A stretch of 64,000 nucleotides of DNA, from contig VDMD01000001.1 in the NCBI GenBank assembly GCA_007026445.1, positions 2,666,001-2,730,000 on the forward strand, read 5' to 3'. Position 1 is the stretch's first letter. Each line of letters begins with the position of its first letter. The position numbers were made by a program, and so were the translations under genes. The DNA comes from Schizophyllum amplum. Its lineage: Eukaryota > Basidiomycota > Agaricomycetes > Agaricales > Schizophyllaceae. Below, piece by piece: positions 20,977 through 32,447 of this stretch. Under the pieces are notes generated by a model. The model saw only the letters and a list, made by a program, of their open reading frames with translations, was not told the DNA's origin and ran no database searches.

Positions 20977-23420
20977 CTACCAGATACGCTTCAGCATTGT
21001 AAAGCGCGTCAAGTCCTCCAGCTTCACGCGTGGTCGCTTGCCTTTGCCGACGCCTACCGGGGCCGAACCTGGAGGTTGCTCGCCCATCTCGGGTACCGGC
21101 GGTACATCGTCACGCATATCATCCAGAATGTCCTTCAGCTCGCGATTATAGCTCTGCAAAGTTGTCAGCAGGGCAGGAGGTAGGAGCCATGATGACTCAC
21201 CTGCTCTTCTTTCCCCTCCCCGATAGGATCCCGCCCGAAATCGTTGATCACGTCCGCATTTTCTCGCTCTTCGACGCCGGCATGCCGACGCGTCGCGTAG
21301 CTGATGAGATTGACACCAATGATGATCTTTACGAGAACAAAACTAAATCGTGGCGCAGGTCAACAAAGTGCCTTCGCATCACGGCGCGACACGCACCAGA
21401 CCCATAACAGTATGCCCGTCGCTGCTAGCTTGAGAAAATGCGCGAGTTCAATGGCAGTGAGCTCCGCATCCGTCCACGACGGTGAGATGCTCTCCGCATG
21501 CAAGGAAAATAGCAACGTCAAGGATTGTGAGCCGATGAGTACAGCCAGAACCGCGAGTGGCAATGAAGAGAATCCAAGTCGGCGGGCGACAAGAGGCGCT
21601 TGATCCACGTAGGTGTGCTGACGAGCGCAGGTTCAGCAGGCTAGTCATTGGGACTAGGAGAGAAGACGCACCTTGCGTGCCCGCCTGCCTATAGCGCTTC
21701 CACTAGCCAAGTCCCTGCACAGCACGTCGGCGTATCGCTCGTAGACCGATGGTCTGATGTGGTTGAACTTGGTGATGAACGCATGCTTGAGCCAGTCGAC
21801 CACCATTTCGGAGGCCATCACCGTGAGTACGGGCTGTGTGGCGACCTCAGTGACAATCCAAATGCATTGCAGGTCCGTCAGGACGTACGTATGATATGGT
21901 CCAAAGAACGTTGTTTCCCCTGAACCAGCCAAAGCTCTTCGGCAGGACGAAGCCTTGCGTGAAATCGAACTCCGTGCCACTCAACTCGATCAGGTTGCGG
22001 AAGGCGACCACCACGAGCATCAACGCCAGCGTGAACCGCTCGACGATGTCCGCGCATGTGATCTGGAATAGATTGTCCTTCTCGAACTTCTTGAACACGG
22101 ACCCCTTGATCTCGACGAACTGATTGGACAGAAGCAGCGTCAAGAGAGCGTGATCGTACGAGTTGACCGCAACGTTGAGCGCTATCATCTGGTACACCAT
22201 TACCAGGGTATGCATCACTGAGTGTGTGCGTGAGTAAGGTGGTCCTGGACGATACGGGCGACATACCGTTGTATGCAAGAGCCAGCAGGAAGTACATCAT
22301 CGGCCGAAAGGTGTGCACAGTGACCGGAACCCTATGAGAAAGCGGTTCCAATGTGGATCGCGAGAACAGACAGTCCAGTATATCTTGTCCTATGGAAGCA
22401 CACAAACGGTCGGCTATCTGGAAGCCGTTTCAACGAGATGGAGGTACACAACAGTTGGTCGCGCACCTCGAGAGCGTTGAAGATAACATACAGCTTGATA
22501 GTGTCCTGACCACGTATTGAGTGATAGATCTTGCTTGCGTCCGTCAACGGCGTCAATATAGCGATGGTTATCAAGAGTAAGGTGGCCCTCAGAAGGTCGG
22601 CCTTTTGTGACGGGGGCAGAGGTGGCGCGTTGGAGGAGAAGAAGTTGGTGATGAGGCGAGCAAAGGCAAGTGTTGCACGTATGGGCAGAATAGTGAAGGT
22701 GTACAAGAAAGAATCGAAGCACAGGACGAACCCAAACCCAAGGAGCTGCACGCGCAACGTCAATGGAGAATATGGGAGCATGGACACGATACTCACTTTC
22801 TCGATGGCAATGGGTATGCTCAGAAAGTTGCTCACACGTTCCCACTTCATCTCCTGGTGCGAGTCGAAGTCTGTCGCGAGCAGTTCCTCCCGCAGGTAAT
22901 CCCAAATCGAGAACGGGGCGCTCGTCTCGTGCGGCAGCATTGAGTAGGACGGAGACATTGAAATAGATGTCGGTGATTCTGGCCCTACTGGGCTCGTCGC
23001 AGGTATCGGCGTAGGCGGCAGCGACGAGTACACGAGCGGGCGCAGATCTCGTCCGCGCCCGCGAAACAAGTGATGCTCCGAGTTCTCCAGGCCGTCGCCT
23101 ATGTGAGGGAACACGTCGCGCACGTCGTGTCCATCGTCATAGAGCCCGTCCACGCCGAGGTCATGCTCATATGATCTGCTGTATTCATCGGACTGCGAAA
23201 GATCATGGCTCGCGTCCGCGTCAAGTTCGGGCGAAGTCGCGGATGTCTTGTTGCTGCTCTTTCTACGCGAGAAGCTGGGGCCCAAGGACGAATATTTGTT
23301 GTTGGGGAAGGATGCCCCCGTGGTTGAAGACAGGGAGAATCGTCTCTTGGGCTTTCGAGAACGTCGTGACGGAGGCGACATCGGGGAACCACAACAGTAG
23401 CCCGGGCCCCGCAAACGCAT
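20977..23420 (-). CDS. Tapt1/Emp65-family ER membrane protein
   Basis: A long multi-exon gene starting at ATG 23420 (MRLRGPGYCCGSP); a second in-frame ATG at 23381 (MSPPSRRSRK) could be the real start. The first ~190 residues are disordered, Ser/Pro/Asp-rich and basic. The family domain then begins with SIWDYLREELLATDFDSHQE and VSNFLSIPIAIEKVSIV, and goes on LGFGFVLCFDSFLYTFTILP (the most conserved Tapt1 segment). After introns come ADRLCASIGQDILDCLF, TFRPMMYFLLALAYNV, NSYDHALLTLLLSNQFVEIK, GSVFKKFEKDNLFQITCADI and VLTVMASEMVVDWLKHAFIT. The C-terminal coiled tail SYNRELKDILDDMRDD ends at 20977. Relatives sit in the ER membrane; yeast Emp65 works with Slp1 in folding and quality control of ER proteins. 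Confidence 0.9.
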
Positions 23421-24188
23421 ACTGACACGTGTATTGCATTTCGGCAGTACCCAATCACGTGACCAATGTTGAAGTTCCCCGTTGACAACAGGTACCGGTA
23501 TTGCTCAAGTCGTCTCGCATTTCTCTACCAAAAAGCTGCTGACGTAAATTGCGCAAAGCCAAGTGAAGTCCGCGTAGGGCTCCATGATCGAGACCTTTTG
23601 CAAGTACAGTACGACGGTCCGCCGGCGCGAACAGCTTCTAAGTACCAGATCTGGAGTTGCCAGGATCTTGCCAGGGCAAATGTCGAGGCCGGAGCATGCT
23701 CCTGCTGGTTAGATTGGCCAAAATGCTACCTCATCGCACTCGGGCAAAGAACAACTAAGTAGCTGTGTAAACGTGCTTCCGGTCGTCCGTGCCGTGGTAC
23801 CGATATGTGATTACGTGACGTTGCGGAGTCGACCGAAACTTGAACCATCCCATCACATCCATTGTGCAGCCAGCTAGTCGCCCGTAAGTCACCCAACGCG
23901 CAATATACAGACCGCTGCCACATCTTCCCCTATCCATATAGGCCCCTCTTCTCTGCGCTGGATCCGTGTTCGGGGCTCACTGAAGATCGCTAGTCACATA
24001 CGGGGTTTCAGAAAAGTAGACACAAGGGCGAAGCGGAGACAGTATTCCCCATACGCGTCGGCGGGGACTTGGCTCTGCCGCTATCTATCTTACCCTGCGC
24101 CTGTCAGGTGAGGCAAATTTGCTGTCGTCAATTCCCTCCTGGACTGTACGACTAATGATACTTACTCGCATAGCAGTTGGTTCACTCT
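23421..24188. other. Divergent intergenic region
   Basis: The shared upstream region of the Tapt1-like gene (minus) and the Vps36-like gene (plus). No gene was recognised. An AG acceptor just before 24178 may end a leader intron of the plus-strand gene. Confidence 0.45.
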
Positions 24189-26029
24189 ATGGCCCTCGTC
24201 AGACGATCTAAGCCCATCGACGGCTCGATACCTGTACTGGCTCTGCTGTACTCTGACGAAGAACTCAGTGCAAGTCAAGACGGAGTAGGTATATACGACG
24301 GTCCAGACAAATCCCCGAATCATCAGTCAGGCACTGTGCACCTCACCTCTCATCGTCTTATTTTCGTCTCCGATACAAAGCCTCAGGCTTTCTCATTCTC
24401 CATAGACCTATCCGACATCAGGCAGACCGAATACTACGCTGGCCTGTTTACAAGCTCCGCAAAGGTGACCTTGGTTTTCGATAACAGCTTGGTCCCGGAG
24501 GACGATGAATCAGCGGACGACGACTGGGGCGGCTGGACGTGCCATGTGTGCGATAACCGGAACCCTCCTGGCTCGAAGTCTCGTCTATGCGAGCTTTGCG
24601 GCGTACCCAAATCTGTCGAGTCTACGCCTCGGACGGTGACGCCTGCTCCGCCAGCGTCTACTCCAGCTTCGACCACAAAAGATAGATCATGCCCTGCATG
24701 CACATTCATCAATCATCCCTCAATGCGCGAGTGCGAGATATGTGGCACGGCTCTTTCTCTTGCCGCGGGTCCGTCGGTGGCAGCATCTACGCCTGCCGTT
24801 GCCTCCAACGCCTCTTCGGGAATCAACTCAAACATTGTCAAGATATCCTTTCGCAAATCAGGCGACAAACCTTTCTACGCTGCGCTTAAGCGCTCCCTCA
24901 CAGCAAAACGATGGGAGGGGGCCGGCGCTGTCAGTAAACACATACCCTATTCTAGCATGAGACTGATGAGTTCCAGGTTTATAAATGGACTGCGACGCCG
25001 CTGCGGGACCAGAATCAGTCCGGGATCCGTACGTGCACGACACGCAGCTCGTACAGGTACTTACGGATTTTATACCAGATTCCCTCCTGAGCACTCTTGC
25101 GGAGACGTCGTCCAGTCGCGCTTCCCACTTGCAGACAGCGCTAGGTGACCTCGAGGCGCTACGACTACGCTCCAATGAGATGGTGCGCGTCGCTACTGAG
25201 GTCAGCGAGCGCCTCAAATCGATGAACGCCCCGCCTGTCGATACCACCGGCCTCGTACTGCCTGAGAACTCCATAGGATCCACGCCGGCGACTCAGGCCG
25301 AATCAGAGCTCATATCGTCGCTGTCATCGCTGTCTCTTACGACGCTGAAAGCGACGCCAGTGACACAAGACATGATCAAGGATGAGCAGAAGTGGACGGA
25401 AGAGCTGGCTCGCGAGCTTGCGTCGGTGCTGCAGGGCGGGGGCGTGAAGGATAAACAGACTGAAGGAATGATGAGGGACCGGGGCATTATCGCCCTTGAC
25501 GAGGTATGGGGCGCGTGGAATCGTGCGCGCGGCGTAGGTGCGTGCTCTCTTCAGACTGATTTGTTTTGTGACGTACCATCTCGACCTAGCTCTCCTTCCC
25601 CCGGCTACACTGCTTTCGACACTGCCCTTGCTTCCTTCGCACACCAGCCCGAAAATTCGCTCGCGAGAATTTGCGTCTGGCCTCAAAGTGTTACATACGC
25701 CGTATTACTCGACGCCGGCCTTCAAGGCACGATTAGACGATTATTTGTGGGATCTCGGCGTATCAGAGAGCGCGAACACGGCGGAGGCGGAGGGAGAGGA
25801 TGTCCTACCGCGCCCATGTGCCATGACCGTCACAGATATCGCCACGAAGGAGCAGGTCACCATCGCGCTGACGCAGGAGATGATTGAGGAAATTGAGGCA
25901 GAGTGCGGGATCCTACGAGATGATGTGTCCTCGTGCGCGCTGGTGAACGAAAGGGGCATCGGGTGGGGTGCAGATGTGAGGTGGTGGCCAAACCTCTTAT
26001 TGCATTACGTCTGGGACGGTCAGGCTTAG
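24189..26029 (+). CDS. VPS36: ESCRT-II subunit Vps36
   Basis: The start is the ATG at 24189 (MALVRRSKPIDGSIPVL). The GLUE domain is visible as TVHLTSHRLIFVSDTKPQAF and EYYAGLFTSSAKVTLVF. Two NZF-type zinc fingers are inserted in it: WTCHVCDNRNPPGSKSRLCELCG and CPACTFINHPSMRECEICG, each C-x2-C-x10-C-x2-C. GLUE resumes with IVKISFRKSGDKPFYAALKR. After introns (about 24929-24977 and 25030-25078) comes the helical part LGDLEALRLRSNEMVRVATE, then the EAP30 winged-helix domains MRDRGIIALDEVWGAWNRAR and LLPPATLLSTLPLLPSHTSP. The end is PNLLLHYVWDGQA at 26029. Vps36 binds ubiquitin and phosphoinositides and sorts cargo into multivesicular endosomes. The two-finger insertion resembles yeast Vps36. Confidence 0.9.
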
Positions 26030-26299
26030 AATCATTCTAGATGATAGAGCGAGGGACAAGTTGAACATGGTGTATGTTGTTGTGTATGTGTATGTTCGGA
26101 CGTTGCCGGATCGGAACACGAACAAAGACTTTCCCCTTTGTGGTCATGTCATTTTATGATCTGTGACCATATAGGCTGTGCGCTGGTCGGATGCACGGTG
26201 CCTCTTTATATACAATCGTGCCTAAAGAACCACAGACCTGAGGCGCCGCTCGGACCCAACCTATTGTGTCAATAGACAGGACCATTCCCAAACAATGGT

Positions 26300-27430
26300 A
26301 TGAGGTCTATAAAGATGCAGCAACTGAATGACAGAAAGGGAGAGACCCTGCTTCCTCAACTTGTCCATCGCCCACCATCTGTCATCATGACCATCGAAGT
26401 CATGAACAAGCTTAAGGGCTTGACGCATTTCCGCAGGTCAGCTTGTATTCACCGCCTGCGCGAGCTACCCCCTAACTTGGCCATCAGCAACTCGACTAGG
26501 TCCAAGGACAAGAAAAGGATACGCCGCTCAGCGTCTATGCCACTGGATCTCAAGTACCGCGACTACGATTTCTCTAACCCTTGCGATCCCGGGTCTGCAG
26601 ACCAGCGTGTGCCCGAACACGTTGTTAGCGGCAGGAGCGCGGAGGCTTCCCGTGCGACCTTGGCGCCCCCAGTCGACCACACTGCCCGCCGCGAGGGATC
26701 CGCAAGCTCTTTACGCACTATCGACCTACCAGAGTGGGTGATACGCCCGATGGACTCTGAAGAGTCCCTGCGCCAAGTGCTGCGCGTCGCGCGCAAGCTC
26801 CCAGCCGTACCCGTATGCCATCTCCCGGACAATTTCGTTGTCCCCGCCGACTTCCCGACTGAGGACCAGGTGATCCGTGCGAACATGACCGACGAGCAGC
26901 TCCGCATCATGGACACCGTTGCAGCGATCCGCGCCGGGAGGCAGGCGGGTATTGTACAGGGTGGCGCCACATATACGGGGCGCCAGCCTGTTCATAGCCG
27001 CACCGTCTCCACAGGGCAATCCTACTCGCGGCCCACGCACATTGCGTATCCGGAGGTCAACCTCACACGAGGGCCGACTTCCATACCTGGCCAGACGAGC
27101 CAGGTTAGCGCCCTGCAGCGTTCCGCAAGCGCGCGGACGCCTGCGCGCAGCGAGCCGGTGGTACAGGGGCCACCACGCAGCAGTAGCAAGGCGCGCCACG
27201 AAGACGCAGGGCCCCACCGCTCAGACAGCGGAAGAAAGACTGGCGGGCAGACACTGCTGCGCAGAAGGCCCGCGAAGGAAGAGCTTCGCCCGGGACACAA
27301 GCCAAACGCGTTGTCGGACTCCACTGTGCCGTCTTCAGTCGAGCGTTGGGGCCAGTTGCCTCCGCGTCCAGACACTGCGCCGAACAGACCAGTGCGAGAT
27401 CTGAGGAGGGCCTGGATCATGCCACAATGA
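26300..27430 (+). CDS. Hypothetical basic, disordered protein, single exon
   Basis: A 376-codon uninterrupted frame starting MRSIKMQQLNDRKGETLL. It is Arg/Pro/Ser-rich with no membrane segment or signal peptide. One part with likely fold is LPEWVIRPMDSEESLRQVLR through PADFPTEDQVIRANMTDEQL (about residues 150-210); the remainder is low-complexity. The family is not recognised. The length is well above the spurious frames around it and the codon use is GC-ending, which supports a real gene. It lies 270 bp downstream of VPS36 on the same strand. Confidence 0.6.
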   Translation: MRSIKMQQLNDRKGETLLPQLVHRPPSVIMTIEVMNKLKGLTHFRRSACIHRLRELPPNLAISNSTRSKDKKRIRRSASMPLDLKYRDYDFSNPCDPGSADQRVPEHVVSGRSAEASRATLAPPVDHTARREGSASSLRTIDLPEWVIRPMDSEESLRQVLRVARKLPAVPVCHLPDNFVVPADFPTEDQVIRANMTDEQLRIMDTVAAIRAGRQAGIVQGGATYTGRQPVHSRTVSTGQSYSRPTHIAYPEVNLTRGPTSIPGQTSQVSALQRSASARTPARSEPVVQGPPRSSSKARHEDAGPHRSDSGRKTGGQTLLRRRPAKEELRPGHKPNALSDSTVPSSVERWGQLPPRPDTAPNRPVRDLRRAWIMPQ

Positions 27431-28247
27431 ACAGTGGATGGATATCGCCAACGTGCATAGTTGAAAGAAAATACCTTGTAATCGAATGGCGCGTTCATTG
27501 TCTCTTTTTCCATACCATGGTACCAGACAACTATGCATATCGGGAATATGTACTATACTAGAAGGATCTATGGATATAATAAGCATACGAACGAAAACTG
27601 CAAAGGACGCTCACCGTCATTGATGCGAAAGACTTGATTTTGATTGGTGGAAGAGGAAGTCCAGAGCGAGGATGCCAGACAGCTGACCGACACTCTCCAG
27701 ATACAGCGCCAACGTCTACGCCTCGGCAGTTTCCCTGCCATGTCTACGTCTTTGGGCCTCCAAACTCTCCAAAACACGCCTTTGAACCTCAAATTGACTT
27801 GCACCCATGACCCCAAGGCTGTCGACACCAGCCTCATGTCTGGCTTAGCAATTTCCACACTGTATTAGTTCGAGGCCAGCCAGGTGGCGCCGAAGGTGCA
27901 GCTGACCGGTCATGGCGCATGGATATGACCTTGGCGCAGATATGGACATAGCGCGTGTCGTCCATCAACAGACAGAACAGGTATAAAGGCGCCGCGCAGA
28001 CGCGCGCAAGACCGCTGGCCCTTGTACGTCGAGGTCCTGAGTATACGGTCAACGTCAGCATCAAGCCCACTCGTGAGGCATATTTAACTCAAATAAAACG
28101 CACCGTAGCTAACTACTTGTAGGCCACAACTGAGGGGGACTGCGGCGGATCGTTCGACAGCTGAGCGCATATAACGGTTCAAACGGCGAGCATGGTCAAC
28201 AAACTACTAAGAAGCATCGCGAGACTCACATCACTGCCAGCACGACC
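27431..28247. other. Intergenic, no gene recognised
   Basis: Holds the 3' region of the hypothetical gene and the upstream region of the Tyr/Ser-rich gene. Short open frames show no family resemblance. Confidence 0.45.
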
Positions 28248-28637
28248 ATGTCGTACTATTCCAGCCCTTACTCGAGCTCGTACGCCAGCTCCTTTTTGAG
28301 CCCGTACTCGGGATCCTACTCGAACCCCTACTATTCGCCCACCGGCGGCTCCAGCTACTATATGCCGAGCGCCTCGAGCGGTAGCATCATCGGGCCGCCC
28401 CCGTCCTCTCACCGCCGCCGCCACGGCCATCATCGTCGCCGAAGCGACAGCTATGGCGCGCCGATGCCGCAGTTCTACGGACGCACGCCCGTGCAGCACT
28501 ACTATCCCCAATACCACGTTCCCAACACCATGTCGTACAACGGCTCGGGTATGGGCCCTTACAGCGCTACGGCGCCGGTCGTTATAGTTCACAACAGCGG
28601 CAGACATAGGCGTCACAGGTCGCACAGCTACTGCTGA
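28248..28637 (+). CDS. Small Tyr/Ser/Pro/His-rich low-complexity protein
   Basis: A single exon of 129 residues. The N-terminal half is almost entirely Tyr, Ser, Pro, Gly and Asn (MSYYSSPYSSSYASSF). The middle has a His/Arg cluster (HRRRHGHHRRRSD), and the end repeats it (SGRHRRHRSHSYC). There is no signal peptide or TM. The Tyr/Ser-rich plus Arg-rich composition resembles prion-like, phase-separating or RNA-binding low-complexity proteins. Function unknown. Confidence 0.6.
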   Translation: MSYYSSPYSSSYASSFLSPYSGSYSNPYYSPTGGSSYYMPSASSGSIIGPPPSSHRRRHGHHRRRSDSYGAPMPQFYGRTPVQHYYPQYHVPNTMSYNGSGMGPYSATAPVVIVHNSGRHRRHRSHSYC

Positions 28638-29313
28638 AGGCCTGGGAGGAGTCGAACGAGTCGTCGAAGGCGAGCTCTCAGCTCTGTATGTTTATCCCTG
28701 CCGCAGAGGATGCATGTTGTACTTTATATATATCCTGCGCTGTGTATTGGCTTCAGCGCTTCAGCTTCAACAACAGGAAGATAAAACGAACCGAGGCATC
28801 GCGGCGTCCGACCGCGTCTTGTGCTGATGAATCCATCACTCCCGGCGTTCCAGTGCCATGGAAGCGGGAAATTCAAGTTGAAATGGCATGCTGACCTTGA
28901 GATACGCGGTCAGCGAATTCAAAGGATTTCGAAGTGGACGGAAGTCTCATGTGAGTCATAATTTCTTCCATCGGCATTCGGCAGACCGCTGGCGGGAACC
29001 CGAAGGGCCAAACAAAAACACACAACACCGGGACTTGAGTATACCGCCACCGCTGAATTACAGAAGGGAAGTCTTCATGTCATGTCATGTTGTGAGCATT
29101 GAGATGACTCGCGGAGGAGTATTGACTGCGTGGGGGTTCTATAGACGTGTATGATACATTGTTAAGTATCCATAGTATATAGGGGAAGATGAAGTCCGTG
29201 CGCTTCGCATAACGACATATGTATAGGACGATAACGAGGAGAGTGGTGGGTTTAGCTGCTTGTCCAACAACTGCGAATGTGTTTGGACAATTGATTGTTG
29301 GAGAGTGTGTAGA
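28638..29313. other. Intergenic, no gene recognised
   Basis: The convergent 3' regions of the Tyr/Ser-rich gene and the small secreted precursor gene. Nothing further is supported. Confidence 0.45.
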
Positions 29314-29718
29314 CTAAGCAGCGTATACGCCGGCGTAACGGTCGCGGTCGGACACGTATACAGCGCGGACTGGTGCACGCCGCATGTTGGATGGTTGCTG
29401 GCGACGAACGAGTGTCGAGTCGTCCCGACGCATATTGGATGGCTCTTGACGCTTGGCAGCGCTGGCTGAGGTAACGTTAGCGAATATTCAGCAGATATGG
29501 AAAACGTACTTACTACGGGTGCCCATAGAGCGAGGTTTCAAGGGTGGCAGACCAAGAGCGAAACGCTCAGCATTGGTTTGCGGCAGAGAACTCCCTTCTT
29601 CGGCTTTAGCAGCGCGGACGCTACGAAAATTCGGAGTCTCCTGTTCTTGTACGGGAATTGCGCTGGCCGATGTGGCGAGCGCAAACATGATGACGGTGGC
29701 GACTGTAGAGAACTTCAT
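29314..29718 (-). CDS. Small secreted precursor with dibasic-flanked hexapeptide repeats (candidate kexin-processed peptide)
   Basis: Two exons, 29718-29514 and 29465-29314, joined by a 48-bp GT-AG intron, give 118 residues. The N-terminus MKFSTVATVIMFALATSASA is a signal peptide. A spacer with LPQTNAERFALGLPPLKPR follows; this TNAERFA-GLPPL motif is common in small secreted proteins of Agaricomycetes. Exon 2 encodes KRQEPSNMRR (73-82), a DDSTLV spacer and RRQQPSNMRR (89-98). These are two near-identical hexapeptides, Q(E/Q)PSNM, each bounded by KR or RR, the cleavage sites of Kex2. The tail is APVRAVYVSDRDRYAGVYAA. No cysteine is present. The architecture matches fungal kexin-processed peptide precursors, such as pheromone or cyclic-peptide types, but the mature product and role are unknown. 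Confidence 0.7.
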
Positions 29719-29810
29719 CGTTGTGGCTGATGTTGTTGTCGATGTGTGGTTGGCGATAAGGCTTTGAGTGGCGGGATGAAGAGAGATGGTTTCGGTCTTG
29801 TACCGTGCTC

Positions 29811-29816
29811 TTTATA
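29811..29816 (-). promoter_or_regulatory. TATA box of the small secreted precursor gene
   Basis: TATAAA on the minus strand, about 95 bp upstream of the ATG at 29718, with no intervening gene. Confidence 0.5.
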
Positions 29817-30274
29817 GAAAATTGCTGCAAATAGGAGAGTGACACGGCGGGTGTCATTGAACCCTTTTATCGTCGTCTGCGCGCCGCGCGGTTCCAACCC
29901 TCCCGAAGTGAGACAGTTTCTGCCAGTGTCTGCTATAGGGAAAGGCAAAACTGGTGAGGCCATTTTCCAAGGACCTGAGTCGGCAGCCTAGATGAGCAAG
30001 AGCTGCCGAGGGCGCGATGCGGAGTCATGGCAGAAGACAACGATCGCTTGAGCCTCGAGCTGAGACCACGCCTGCGGGGGACGGACCGGACATTCCGGCC
30101 CCACCGGCTTTGGCCGGAAAACGATAGCGACAGGCTGCGCAACCCTTCAACCCACTGCCCAGCTTCAACTTCATCGTCAACCTTTCATGAAGATCTCGGC
30201 AGTAGGGGTTCGACTGCCTTACAAGGCATGGCCTTCCGGAAAAGATTCCCAATCTTTTCTATCCGCGACTCTGC

Positions 30275-30851
30275 TACTCATCGCCCACGTCTTCGTTCCA
30301 GTCCTACGGGTCTGCGTGAGTGGGTTATTGTGCAATGGGAACGCGCTTTTCACCTCAGGTCTCTCCTTGATGAATTTTGCCATCAATTCCTTGCACTGAC
30401 TGTCATTGCGCACAATGACCTCCACGCCGTTCTGTTTGAGCAGTTCCTCCCCGCCTACATAGTTCGTGTTCTCGCCGATGACGACGCGAGGGATCCTGTA
30501 CAAGAGGATGGCGCCGGTACACATGATACACGGGCTAGCGCGAACGTCAGCATCTTGCATTAGAGGAAAGAGGCAGTAGGCGCACCTGAGTGTGGTATAT
30601 ATAGTGCATTTGCGGTATACACCAGCCTTCAGGCGTCCCGCGGTCTCGAGACAGCAGATTTCGCCGTGCAGCGTCGCAGACGACTTCTGGATACGCATGT
30701 TCCTGCCCGACGCGAGAATTCGGTCACCATTGTCATCGTGGAGCACGAGGGCAGAGCCTATGGGGATACCACCCTCTTTGGCGCCGTCCTCAGCCTCTTC
30801 GAAGGCCCGCTGCATGCCAAGTGCATCGCGGTCGGCAGGAATTGGTGGCAT
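30275..30851 (-). CDS. FCY1: Cytosine deaminase (Fcy1 type)
   Basis: The start at 30851 is MPPIPADRDALGMQRAF. The order of motifs follows yeast cytosine deaminase throughout: AEDGAKEGGIPIGSALV, SSATLHGEICCLETAGRL with the zinc-binding His and catalytic Glu (HGE), then TTLSPCIMCTGAILLY with the two zinc Cys (PCxxC) restored across a ~50-bp intron, and IPRVVIGENTNYVGGEELL. A second short intron near the end gives the terminal ERPEDWNEDVGDE and the stop at 30275, matching the yeast ending in style. The enzyme converts cytosine to uracil in pyrimidine salvage and activates 5-fluorocytosine. It is a cytosolic homodimer in yeast. Confidence 0.93.
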
Positions 30852-31209
30852 ATCGGAAGATATCTGTTCTGCGTAGATAAATGCCGTGATTGGGAACATC
30901 AACGAAAGCAACCTACATGTCGTTGTGCGAAGGCAAGAGAGGTTGGCGACAGCACTGTCGATAGCCGATCGAGCGCGATCGACGTATCGGATGACTCGGC
31001 CGACTTTGCGAAGAACAAGGCCTTCCCGTTTTGGAGGTACGTTCGCATGCGACTCAACATAAGATGGCGCCTGACCTCGGGGTCCCCGTTCTCTTCATGA
31101 CGAGAGAGCCGAGTGCGATGCCGCCCTTCGCGCCCACGCTTGCAGCGGAATCCGAATGTTTTGCGGGGAGCGTGACGTCAAGCCTGCGTACGTGCGCTGG
31201 GCACTGCAG

Positions 31210-31217
31210 TATAAAAG
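31210..31217 (+). promoter_or_regulatory. TATA box of the DUF1264/OBAP gene
   Basis: TATAAAAG lies 59 bp before the ATG at 31269. Confidence 0.5.
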
Positions 31218-31268
31218 GTAGCATTGTACCCCTTTGTTGCGACTCAGGACCCGCACACACCATCAAGG

Positions 31269-32058
31269 ATGTCTACCTCCGCTGCAAAAGATATTGTACA
31301 AGAGCCCATTACCACCAAGGATGCAGTGCTCGAGACGGGCGCGTCCGTCATCCAAGTACGTGTTCTGACGTCCATGTCTTTCTGCCGCAGAAGGTCGTTG
31401 ATGTTGGATATTGCCTACAGGAATTTCAGCCAGTGAACAACATCTGCGCACACCTCAACGCTTACCACATATACGCCGACGATCCGTCGCGCGTTGTTGA
31501 AGCCCAGCATTATTGCACCCATATTTCGAAAGGCGAGTTACGCGCGGTATCACACGCAGTCAAAGTTGACAATGCCTGGTAGACGTCCGCCAGTGCATCA
31601 TCTACGACTCACCTGAAAAGAATGCGCGCCTCATCGGCGTCGAATACATGATCACGCCACGCCTATACGAAGAGCTGCCGCCGGACGAACGCAAGCTCTG
31701 GCACAGCCACGTCTTTGAAGTCAAGTCGGGGCAGCTTATCATGCCGCAGCCCTCGACATCCTTGACGCCGGCGAAGGTATGGGAACAGGCGGAGCTCAAG
31801 GAGATGGAGGAGGTCATCGGTCTCTACGGGAAGACGTACCACCTTTGGCAGGTTGACCGGGGCGACGCGGTCCCGTTGGGGTCACCGAAGCTTATGATGA
31901 GCTTTACGCATCCGACGGAGGGGTTTGAGAAGGTGGTGACCGACAGGGATAAGCGGTACGGGGTGAACCATGAGGAGAAGGCGCGCGCACGCGCGTATAT
32001 CCCAGAGCCAAAGATTCACCCAGACGCAGACAACTGGGACCATAGGAAGCAGGCCTAG
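31269..32058 (+). CDS. DUF1264 / oil-body-associated-protein-like (OBAP) protein
   Basis: The start is [20 protein letters not shown]. After a first intron comes [20 protein letters not shown] and [13 protein letters not shown] second intron leads to [77 protein letters not shown] and [14 protein letters not shown]. This is the complete DUF1264 domain of about 200 residues, and the His-rich segments are kept. Plant members associate with oil bodies. Fungal members are widespread and uncharacterised; some annotate them as stress-related. No signal peptide is present, so a cytosolic or lipid-droplet place is likely. Confidence 0.9.
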
Positions 32059-32447
32059 TTCATACATGAGTTGGCTATATTGCGCAGTATCAATGGAACA
32101 TACCGGTAGACGATGTCGTGGGAAACAGGGGCGACGAGTATTCCTGGCGAACGCCTTAAAAAGAACTTGAATGAACGGCAGTGGCCCGCCCGTCGCAGAG
32201 CAATCAGTTTGAGCCCGTTAGGTCAGGACCCGACAACCTGTAATTTCCCTCTGATCAGGATCATCAAGACCTCGTTTATTGTCTGTCTAATGGCGTTATG
32301 CCACATCGATTATGTAGCGACATAGCAACTCTGCCGCGTGGCCACGAAAGCAAGCCTACAAGACTGCTAGGATGAACTGAAGACGAGTCAGTCCTGAGTA
32401 CAATGTGCAAGCAGAGAGAGAATTACCTTGCGAAGGGGTGATCCAGA
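32059..32447. other. Convergent intergenic region
   Basis: The 3' regions of the OBAP-like gene and the minus-strand membrane protein gene. No feature was recognised. Confidence 0.4.

Noticed and set aside
22332..22905. Alternate-frame open reading frames over the Tapt1-like gene
   Set aside because: Shadows of the Tapt1-like exons; the conserved membrane segments are in another frame.
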